A stretch of 64,000 bases of DNA, taken from contig NZ_BPLL01000003.1 in NCBI RefSeq assembly GCF_019656235.1, positions 25,880 to 89,879 on the forward strand, given 5' to 3'. Of the stretch, positions 47,606-56,100 are shown piece by piece. Within the stretch, counting starts at the first letter, position 1, and every line of letters starts with the position of its first letter. The translations under genes and the position numbers were made by a program. The stretch is from Apilactobacillus xinyiensis. Lineage in GTDB: Bacteria; Bacillota; Bacilli; Lactobacillales; Lactobacillaceae. Below the pieces are notes generated by a model, which ran no database searches, was not told where the DNA came from, and saw only the letters and a program-made list of their open reading frames with translations.

Positions 47606-47626
47606 AAGATTCCACATCCTATTTGA

Positions 47627-49858
47627 TTATTTAAATGGGCGTTGTACAACATAAATATCATGAATATTTTTAACATGATCAATAATCATTTTTAATTGAT
47701 TAATATTTCTAACCCCTATTTTCATTGAAATGGTAATTAACTTATCATGGGTTACCTTACCTTCAACCGAGTTGATTTGTTTAGTAACATTATTAACGGT
47801 TTTAATAACATCATTTAAAAATCCTCCACGATTATAACCTTGAACTTCAAGTAAGGCTTCGTAGATGTTTTTATTTTCTAAATTATCAGCCCAACTAACA
47901 CTAATTAATCTTTCACCGCTATCTTCAGCTTTTTTAATATTTGGACAATCATAACGGTGTACAGAAACCCCACGACCCTTAGTAATATATCCAACTATTT
48001 TATCGCCTGGGATAGGAGAACAACAATGGCTAAGTCTTAATAATAAATTATCAACACCTTTGATAATAACCCCTTCAGAAGTGCTGCTAATATTTTTAAA
48101 TTTATCATTTTCCTCTGGTGAAATAGTTTGGTGATTTTCTAAAAGTTCTTTTTGCTCACGAGCTTGTTTTTCTTTTTCTTCAGCATCCCTAATATCAGAT
48201 GTTAAGTTGTTAACAACACTTTGTGGTTGCACATCACCAAAACCAATAGCAGCAAATAAATCATCAACATGATGAAATTTCATCATATCTAAGACCCTGC
48301 TAACATTATCTTTTTCCAAAATAATTTTAGCATCATAACCATTTTCTTTAATTAATTTATTTATAGTTTCATGACCTGCTAAAATGTTCTTGTCACGATC
48401 TCTCTTCTTAAAGAACTGTTTAATTTTGTGACGAGCTCGACTAGTTGAAACTAATTTTATCCAATCTTCACTGGGGCCAGCTGAGTTGGATGAAGTCATA
48501 ATACTAACGATATCACCATTTTTTATTTTATAGTCTAAAGGTACAATTTTACCATTCACACGCGCACCAGTTGTTTTATTGCCGACATCTGTATGAATTA
48601 AATATGCTAAATCTAAGGGACCTGCCCCTTTAGGCAATTCTAAAACGTCTCCCTTAGGAGTAAAAGCATACACGTGATCACCAAACAGTTCACCCTTTAC
48701 ACTAGTCATAAAGTCTGAAGCATTATCAGTATCTTCTTGTAATTCAATAATACGTTTGAACCAATTTAAACGACTATTATCACTAGAAGTTTTAACTTCA
48801 TCTTTAACGCCTTCTTTATAAGCCCAATGTGCAGCAACCCCATATTCAGCAACTTGTTGCATTTTATGAGTTCTAATTTGAGCTTCTAAAGGTCTACCTT
48901 CGGGGCCGATAACTGTAGTGTGTAATGATTGATACATATTAGCCTTTGGCATAGCAATGTAGTCTTTAAATCTTCTAGGCATTGGTGGCCATTGGGCATG
49001 AATAGCTCCTAATACACCATAACAATCTTTTATAGAATCAACAATTACTCGAACAGCTAATAAATCATATATCTCACTAAATTGCTTATGTTTATCTTTC
49101 ATTTTCTTATAAACAGAATAAATATGTTTAGGGCGACCGTAAATTTCTACATTAGACATATTTAAAGCCTTAATAGATTTTTTAACATCTTTAATGGCTA
49201 TTTGGATATATTCTTCTCTTTGATTTCTTTTAGAGTTCATTAAGTGCACAATTCGATAATATTGTTGAGGATTTAGATATCTTAATGAAATATCTTCAAG
49301 TTCCCATTTAATCGTACCAATTCCTAATCGATCAGCTAATGGTGCATAAATTTCTAAAGTTTCGTTAGCTATTCTTCTTTGCTTCTCAGGTCTTAAATGT
49401 CCAAGTGTACGCATATTATGAAGACGGTCAGCTAATTTAACAATCATTACTCGAATATCTTTACACATAGCCAATAGCAGTTTTCGATGATTTTCAGCTA
49501 ACTGTTCTTGGTTAGATTTGTACTTAATCTTACCTAATTTAGTAACTCCATCAACGATTAAGCTAATGTCATTCCCAAACAACTCTTTAATATCATCTAA
49601 ATTTGCCCCTGTATCTTCTACCACGTCATGCAAAAATCCGGCACTAATTGTTTCTGCATCCATTTTTAAAGTCACTAAAATACTAGCAACTTGGATAGGA
49701 TGGACAATATAAGCCTCTCCAGACTGACGTTTTTGACCGTCATGACAAATTTTAGCAAAATCATAAGCTTTTTTGATTAAAGATAACTGTTCTTTATTCA
49801 TATATTGACTAGCTTCATCAAAAATATCAATTGCAGACCATTCTTCATGCTTAGACAT
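47627..49858 (-). CDS. relA: Bifunctional (p)ppGpp synthetase/hydrolase Rel
   Basis: Makes and degrades the stringent-response alarmone. The 743-residue protein has an intact HD hydrolase domain (HPIQVASIL, FLHDVVEDT near residues 55-80), a synthetase domain with RFKDYIAMPKANMYQSLHTT near 305 (the RxKD type linked with bifunctional enzymes) and EAQIRT near 335, then TGS (AFTPKGDVLELPKGAGPLD near 395), a CxxCC-type zinc region (SHCCSPIPGD near 620) and a C-terminal ACT domain. The ATG at 49858 follows AGGGGTG. Confidence 0.96.
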   Translation of the reverse strand: MSKHEEWSAIDIFDEASQYMNKEQLSLIKKAYDFAKICHDGQKRQSGEAYIVHPIQVASILVTLKMDAETISAGFLHDVVEDTGANLDDIKELFGNDISLIVDGVTKLGKIKYKSNQEQLAENHRKLLLAMCKDIRVMIVKLADRLHNMRTLGHLRPEKQRRIANETLEIYAPLADRLGIGTIKWELEDISLRYLNPQQYYRIVHLMNSKRNQREEYIQIAIKDVKKSIKALNMSNVEIYGRPKHIYSVYKKMKDKHKQFSEIYDLLAVRVIVDSIKDCYGVLGAIHAQWPPMPRRFKDYIAMPKANMYQSLHTTVIGPEGRPLEAQIRTHKMQQVAEYGVAAHWAYKEGVKDEVKTSSDNSRLNWFKRIIELQEDTDNASDFMTSVKGELFGDHVYAFTPKGDVLELPKGAGPLDLAYLIHTDVGNKTTGARVNGKIVPLDYKIKNGDIVSIMTSSNSAGPSEDWIKLVSTSRARHKIKQFFKKRDRDKNILAGHETINKLIKENGYDAKIILEKDNVSRVLDMMKFHHVDDLFAAIGFGDVQPQSVVNNLTSDIRDAEEKEKQAREQKELLENHQTISPEENDKFKNISSTSEGVIIKGVDNLLLRLSHCCSPIPGDKIVGYITKGRGVSVHRYDCPNIKKAEDSGERLISVSWADNLENKNIYEALLEVQGYNRGGFLNDVIKTVNNVTKQINSVEGKVTHDKLITISMKIGVRNINQLKMIIDHVKNIHDIYVVQRPFK

Positions 49859-49929
49859 ATAAGTCACCCCTTGAAAATAAATTGATTATTAATTCAACAT
49901 TTTAGCACAGTTTAAAACATTAAGAAAAA

Positions 49930-50670
49930 TTACTTTAATTCACATGCAAATGATAAAGCTGCTAGGAAATATAGTGGGGCTGTTTCAGCACGTAATATTC
50001 TAGAACCTAAGCCACAATTTATAAAACCAATTTCGTTTAGGTAAGCAACTTCTTTAGGTGATATACCACCTTCAGGTCCGAAAAATGCTGCTATTGAGTC
50101 ATTAACATTAAGTTGTTCTAAATTAGTTTTTAATGCTGATTTTTCACCTAATTTAGCTGATTCTTCATAAGCTAAAATTTTAGTATTATAATTCTTATCA
50201 ATGTCTTTAATACTATTTAAGAACTGTACTTTAGGAATAATATTCCGATGTGATTGTTCTGCGGCACTTTTGGATATCTTATTTAATCTTTCTAATTTTC
50301 GGCCAACCTTATTACCCTTCCATTTTGCAATTGACCAATCTGTATCCACAAATATAATACTTTTAGCGCCCATTTCAGTTGCTTTTTGTACTATCCACTC
50401 GGCTTTTTCTTTCTTAGGAATTCCGCAAATAATACTAACATTATATGGTAATTCAACGTTTTTTGAATCTAATTTCATAACTTTTATATTATTTTCGTCT
50501 TTTTTATCTGAAACAAGTTGAGTAATATAATTTTGCTCGTTAATATCTACAATTTCACACTTATCTCCTATTTTTGAACGTAAAACTGATACAAAATGAT
50601 GATAAATATCATCTGGTAATGTAAAAGTTTGCGTTTCATGTAAAGGAAAGTCTACAAAGTAATGTTGCAT
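49930..50670 (-). CDS. rsmE: 16S rRNA (uracil(1498)-N3)-methyltransferase
   Basis: SPOUT methyltransferase that modifies U1498 of 16S rRNA. The 246-residue protein has an N-terminal PUA-like domain (residues 10-70) and a C-terminal knot with FFGPEGGISPKEVAYL near residue 192 and LGSRILRAETAPLYFLAA near 223, both diagnostic. It follows prmA by 14 bases, the conserved prmA-rsmE pair, and precedes relA by 71 bases. Confidence 0.96.
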   Translation of the reverse strand: MQHYFVDFPLHETQTFTLPDDIYHHFVSVLRSKIGDKCEIVDINEQNYITQLVSDKKDENNIKVMKLDSKNVELPYNVSIICGIPKKEKAEWIVQKATEMGAKSIIFVDTDWSIAKWKGNKVGRKLERLNKISKSAAEQSHRNIIPKVQFLNSIKDIDKNYNTKILAYEESAKLGEKSALKTNLEQLNVNDSIAAFFGPEGGISPKEVAYLNEIGFINCGLGSRILRAETAPLYFLAALSFACELK

Positions 50671-50684
50671 TTATATACACACTC

Positions 50685-51560
50685 CTAAACCTCTTTAATT
50701 GCTACAATACCACGCCAATTTTTTAAAGCAAAAGTTTGTTTAATTTGAAAATTATTATTTTCAAGTTGTTCAATTGTATCTTTTAATTTTTCATCTATAA
50801 TACCAGATATTATAAAAACTCCATTATTTTTTAGATTATTAAAAGCTTGTGGAATTAATGGAAAAATAGCTTCAGGTAACATATTAGCCACAATTAATTC
50901 AACTTTAGTATGAATTCCATCAAGTAAACTGTTTTTTGTAACGTCAATTTCATTACTTAAACCATTCAACTCTATGTTTTCAATAGAAGAAGCAATGGCA
51001 TTATCATCATTATCAAATGCACAGATCTTACCAGCTCCCATTTTTTTAGCAGCAATACTAAGAATGGCAGTTCCAGTTCCAACATCTAAAACGTTCTCAT
51101 TTCCTCTTAAATACATTTCCAAAGCCTGCAAACATAAAATAGTTGTAGGATGAACCCCTGTACCAAATGCTTTTCCTGGATTCATTGTTAAAACTATTTC
51201 TTTAGAACTAGCTGGCTGATATTCCTTCCATTTTGGTACAATCGTCAAATATCTAGTGATTTTAGTAACTTCATAATACTTTTCCCATTCATGACTCCAT
51301 GCTTCATCATTGTTCTTTGAAAGCTTAATCTCAACTTTTCCTGGATCTAGATTATATTTAGTTAATGCGCTTATTTTGTTTTCTATTTCATTCAATGATA
51401 AATCTTTATCAGAGTTTAGAGGATGATAAGATGTAATATTTATTTTATTATCTGCTAATTCATCTATCTTAACGCCTGAAGAATCTAAATCCATCAAAAT
51501 ATTAATTACCGCATCTTTCACTTCATTGTTCACGATAATATTTAATTCATTCCAAACCAT
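50685..51560 (-). CDS. prmA: Ribosomal protein L11 methyltransferase
   Basis: SAM-dependent methylation of ribosomal protein L11. The 291-residue protein has an N-terminal substrate-binding domain and the PrmA catalytic block MNPGKAFGTGVHPTTILCLQ near residue 130, motif I NVLDVGTGTAILSIAAKKMGA near 160 and IVANMLPEAI (N-x-L/M-P-type motif) near 225. It is slightly shorter than E. coli PrmA. AGGTGG before the ATG at 51560 sets the start; an earlier ATG is upstream of the site. Confidence 0.95.
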   Translation of the reverse strand: MVWNELNIIVNNEVKDAVINILMDLDSSGVKIDELADNKINITSYHPLNSDKDLSLNEIENKISALTKYNLDPGKVEIKLSKNNDEAWSHEWEKYYEVTKITRYLTIVPKWKEYQPASSKEIVLTMNPGKAFGTGVHPTTILCLQALEMYLRGNENVLDVGTGTAILSIAAKKMGAGKICAFDNDDNAIASSIENIELNGLSNEIDVTKNSLLDGIHTKVELIVANMLPEAIFPLIPQAFNNLKNNGVFIISGIIDEKLKDTIEQLENNNFQIKQTFALKNWRGIVAIKEV

Positions 51561-51589
51561 GTAAAAAACCACCTATATGTTTTATTTAA

Positions 51590-51620
51590 AAAAGTGCCTC
51601 CAATTACTTGGACGCACTTT
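51590..51620 (-). terminator. Terminator overlapping the end of the 110-aa gene
   Basis: The minus strand stem AAAGTGCGTCCAA / TTGGAGGCACTTT (one mismatch) ending in TTTTTT spans the last codons and stop (51604-51606) of the upstream gene. Confidence 0.8.
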
Positions 51621-51936
51621 TATTTTCTAATTCTTTAGCTTTAATTTCAGCTAACTTTTGCTCATGTTCTTTTAAATGACCTTCTAAGTAAATTAATAAA
51701 CCGTTCTCGTCATTAAAAATACGCGGATGATTTTGTTTATGAAGTCTTAAATCAATTTCATTAATTTTTTGTCTTCCTGTCCATTTATGACCATATCTGA
51801 CAATCAAGCGATTATTTAAATGCTTTTTGCCAAATCTAAATACATAAACATTGTCTGGAGTAAACAAAGGTCGAATGTAAGTTTTTTTATAGTAATAACC
51901 ATTACTACGTAAAAATTGTTTAGTACGATTCAACAT
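51604..51936 (-). CDS. Conserved small basic protein of unknown function
   Basis: A 110-residue soluble protein without signal peptide or membrane helix. It is rich in aromatic and basic residues in the first 75 positions (for example NGYYYKKTYIRPLFTPDNVYVF) and has a Lys/Glu-rich helical C-terminus (LKEHEQKLAEIKAKELENK). I do not recognise a family. The ATG at 51936 follows GGGGGGTG; an ATG three codons earlier lies within the spacer. It is upstream of prmA with a terminator hairpin overlapping its last codons. Confidence 0.7.
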   Translation of the reverse strand: MLNRTKQFLRSNGYYYKKTYIRPLFTPDNVYVFRFGKKHLNNRLIVRYGHKWTGRQKINEIDLRLHKQNHPRIFNDENGLLIYLEGHLKEHEQKLAEIKAKELENKSASK

Positions 51937-52041
51937 ATAATACACCCCCCAGAATTAGCTAATAAGTTTACAAATCGAACTGACTATATTAATTAATATC
52001 ATAATAAAGTTTACGTAAAATAGCAAGAAAATTTATCTAAT

Positions 52042-52076
52042 AAAAAACACCTTTGACAATCATCAAAGGTGTTTTT
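52042..52076 (-). terminator. Rho-independent terminator after the YczE-like gene
   Basis: Perfect 14-bp stem AAAAACACCTTTGA / TCAAAGGTGTTTTT with loop CAATCA, four bases past the stop. Confidence 0.93.
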
Positions 52077-52079
52077 GTA

Positions 52080-52814
52080 TTATTTTTTACTGTCACCAAC
52101 ATCAAGAGCTTGATGTTTTAGACTTCTAAAGACAAATTTGTCAGAAATACCAGTAATACCACCTTGGAAGAAGAATGCGAATACAGTACCTAAACCAAAG
52201 TATTCAATTTTACCAGTAAGAATAACGGCGATAATAGCCATTACTGTTGGTGGAATGTATGAGAACCACATTGCTTTAGCAGCATTCCCATTACAGTATT
52301 TAAATCTAAGAATTTGCATTAAATCATCAGCAGGATGCAATGCTAAGTTAACTCTTTGATAGATTGAAATGGCAATAGCAATTAAAGCAACACCTAAGAA
52401 GTTTAATAATACATAAAGCACTACCATAAACATGTTGTTAGCATCTGGTAAAACTTTAATGAATACATTATTGAAAAATTGGATTAGCAATGAAAATGGT
52501 CCAAGGAAAATAGCATTTCCGATAGCTCTACCCCAGCTCCAGTGTCCAACTAAAATTGCGTTAAGCACTGTAGTTAACATACCTAAACCGAAGAATGCCC
52601 AAAATAAACTCCATTTTCCGTTACCTAAAACAGCAATTCCTAAGTTATTTTCTGCAGCTGTCCAGTAAGCAGATCCCAAAAATTGAGGATGAATTTTAGC
52701 ACTAGTAACAAGTGTTAAAACATTACCACAAGAATTAATGATTAGAGAAATTGCAAAATAAATGATTGAACTAGTCATTGAAATAGTTCTTTTAGCTTTT
52801 ACGCTATTTTCCAT
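52080..52814 (-). CDS. Polytopic membrane protein, YczE/YitT-like
   Basis: A 244-residue protein with six to seven predicted helices (about residues 14-35, 65-90, 100-115, 130-155, 180-200 and 205-225). The patterns NSCGNVLTLVTSAKIH ... LGSAYWTAAENNLG and GGITGISDKFVF resemble the YczE/YyaS/YitT-type membrane family found widely in lactobacilli, whose substrate is not established. The ATG at 52814 is used; a GTG three codons earlier is possible. It is monocistronic, with a promoter and a terminator. Family match is from pattern memory. Confidence 0.68.
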   Translation of the reverse strand: MENSVKAKRTISMTSSIIYFAISLIINSCGNVLTLVTSAKIHPQFLGSAYWTAAENNLGIAVLGNGKWSLFWAFFGLGMLTTVLNAILVGHWSWGRAIGNAIFLGPFSLLIQFFNNVFIKVLPDANNMFMVVLYVLLNFLGVALIAIAISIYQRVNLALHPADDLMQILRFKYCNGNAAKAMWFSYIPPTVMAIIAVILTGKIEYFGLGTVFAFFFQGGITGISDKFVFRSLKHQALDVGDSKK

Positions 52815-53107
52815 AAATATCACTCGTCCTTATTAAATTTAAAAATAAACTTGATTATTTGTGAATATATATACTATTTAATATAAAATTGCTAAACCGT
52901 TAATAGTTAACTTAATCACAATCACAATTCAATTATAAACAAAAGTTCATAAAATACAAGTGTTTATTATATTAAATATAATGTGATATAACTATTTAAC
53001 ATTTTAAAAAATCAAATAATTCAAGTTATTTTTTATTGTGAATTTCATAACAATAAGAATTATATAACATTTTATTTGTAAAATAAACCCCCTATTTAAA
53101 ATTAAAA
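52815..53107. other. AT-rich intergenic region without coding capacity
   Basis: Nearly 300 bases that are very A+T-rich. It holds the predicted promoter and a long leader (over 100 bases) of the YczE-like gene on the minus strand. Short palindromes such as GTTAATAGTTAAC are visible, but no gene or structured RNA was recognised. Confidence 0.6.
52932..52959 (-). promoter_or_regulatory. Predicted promoter of the YczE-like gene
   Basis: Minus strand -35 TTGTAT (52954-52959) and -10 TATAAT (52932-52937), 16-bp spacer, about 118 bases before the ATG. Confidence 0.6.
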
Positions 53108-53142
53108 TAAAAAAATCTATTACTTTTTAAGTAATAGATTTC
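53108..53142 (-). terminator. Rho-independent terminator after the 1682-aa polymerase
   Basis: Perfect stem AAATCTATTACTT / AAGTAATAGATTT with seven T on the minus strand, five bases past the stop. Confidence 0.93.
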
Positions 53143-53146
53143 TTAT

Positions 53147-56100
53147 TTATTCTAAATTTTCTAAATTAACGTATGCAGATTGACCATTATATTTAATAAC
53201 TGCATATTTAATTTTACCTACATTTTCATCAAATGCATTCGATTTTAATAGCATGACTTTTTTAACTTCAAAACTATCATTTTCAGTATAATTATAGTTT
53301 TCTATAAAACCATAACTGTCATTATTAGTAAAATCTTTATCAATATCCCAAATAGCCGCGCCATCTTTTAGAGTCATTGAAGATTTTAAATTGTACTTAG
53401 ATAAATCATCATCTAAATGCATTTTAACGCTACTATCATTTAACAATTCGTCAACCACTCGTTTAGTTGATGAACCATCCATCCATTTATTATATTTATT
53501 GTAAAATTCAATATAATTATCATTAGGTGTCCAATTATTTGCAAAAACATTGTCTAATTCTTGAATAACTTCATCACTAGTTTTCACTATTTTTCCAGGA
53601 GCACTATTTACAAAATCAAAGTAAAATCCGCGAATATCACCTGCATATTTTTCTAAATCATAAGCAAAGAATATAATTGGACGCTTTAAAATAGAATAAT
53701 CAAACATTACTGATGAATAGTCAGTAATTAATACATCACTGACTAAGTATAATTCAGCAATATCATCATATAAGCTTACATCTAGTGCAACATCAGAAAA
53801 TTCAGACAAGTCTAAACTATTAGAAATGAGATAATGTGTTCTAATTAAAACTAGGACATCATTTCCATAATGGGCTTTTATTTTATTTAAATCTAAATGT
53901 AATTTAGCGGTAAATTCACTGTCTTTAACAAATTCATCATCACGCCAAGTAGGTGCATATAAAATTACCTTTTTATCCGATTGGATACCTAATCGAGCTT
54001 TTATTCTAATTACATCATTTTCAGTGTAATTAGATAGAATATCATTTCTTGGATATCCTGTAAGCATCATCTGATTTTCATTTTTTCTAAAAGCACGTTG
54101 CATAATCAAATTAGAATACATATTAGGTGCTATTAATTTATCCCAACGACGATCATCGTTATAAACTTGTTTATGATACTTGGCTGGATTATTTCCAGGC
54201 ATAGTAACAATATTAACATCTGCACCAATTGTCTTTAATGGCGTTCCATGCCAAGTTTGCAATACAGTTGTATCTTTAGCTGGATGCCATCTAAAAGGTC
54301 TTCTAACATTGGTTACCCAATATTTAGCTCTGGCTTGTTTAAAAATACCCTTATAACCAAATCTAACAATGTATGGAATATTATATTGCTTAAAGTAATC
54401 AACATAGTCCTTATTGACATTCCAATACATTTTAAATTCTGGATGATTTTTCTTCATGTACTCATATATAGCTTTAGGATTATCTGAATATTGTGTTCCA
54501 AAGAAACTTTCAAACATAATAATATTCTTTTTAGATAATTTTTGAGATAAATAATTAAGCATAGTTGCTTGGAAATTTTTAATCTTAAAGAAATGCCAAA
54601 ATTTATTAAAGATAACATTTTTGACTGGTTCTTGATCTAAATCAGAGTTTTTAGTTGACAAGATAGTTTCAATAACATTTTTAGAAGCATCACCATTATT
54701 ACCAAACTCAGCAAATTTATCATGAAATTGATTTAATTTATCCTTATATTCAATAGCAATTTCATTAATATTTTTAATACAATTAATTAAATCAGCTTGA
54801 GTTTCCACAACTGGTCCTGGTATCTCTTTATCATAATCCAAATAAACTCCACGATTTTCATCATCTAGGTACCAATCTTTATCATATGCATAAAACAACA
54901 TTGGACGTTTTAAATGAGCATAATCAAACATTACTGAAGAATAATCTGTAACCATCAAATCACTAATCAAATATAAGTCATTAATGTTCGGATAATCCGA
55001 GACATCAAACACAAATCCAGGATTGTTGTAAAAACTATTAGAATGTGCAACAAAATAATGCAAACGAACTAGTAAAACGTAATCATCTGATAGTTGTTTT
55101 TCTAAGTTATCAAGGTCTAAGTTAAAGTCAAAACCTTCATCAGCACGATATGTTGGTGCATATAAAACAACTCGTTTGTCTTTAGGAATTCCTAATCTAT
55201 CTTTAATAGCGTTAATATACTGGTCATTGTTATTAGTATACAGTTCGTCATTACGTGGAAAACCAGCTTTAATTAGTTTTTGATGATAATCAAAAGCCGA
55301 ACTAGCTGTGTCGGCCATATAGTTAGATGGTACTACCATGTAATCCCAGCGACGATTCCTTCTAGCAAAGGCATTTTGAATTCTAGGGCTAGCTGTTTTA
55401 AAGTATGGCTCATCAAATCCCATATGTTTTAAAAATGTTCCATGTAACGTTTCTACCTCAATTTGATTTTTACGTTTCAAATATTGATTAGGTAAGTTGG
55501 TATTTTGAATTAAATACTTAGCAACGGCTAGATAATACCAATATTTAAAGCTATCGGTTCTAACTCGTTTACCATTACCATCAATCTCAGTTTGACTGTT
55601 CTTAAAAAACCATACCGTTTTTATTTCAGGATGATTTTTTTGTACATATTCATACATTAACTTTTCATTACTATCGAACTTACTAGACCAATAGGCATCA
55701 AAAACCATAACCTTACGTAAAGGTAGTAAACGCATTAACGGATATAAAACTGAGTAACTAATAGCTCGACGAGCTTTAGTTCTACTTAATAACCCAACAA
55801 AAGGTTGAGTGACTCTTACTGTAAATTCATCAAAATGATTACTTTTAGCATTAACGTAAGCAATATCTTGTTTACTATTTAAAGCAATTTTAGCCTTAGC
55901 TAATTTTACGTCTTTAGTATTAAGTAACTTAATTGGATGTATATCATTATCAATATTTAAATAAATTTTGAAAACATAGTTACCTCTCAAGATATTTAAG
56001 TTATCTTGACTTTCGTTCAACAATTTAACTGTAAATAAAAGCGAATTACCGTCTAATTTAAATTGTCCGTCATTAGCATTCAAAACTTTACGCACTGACT

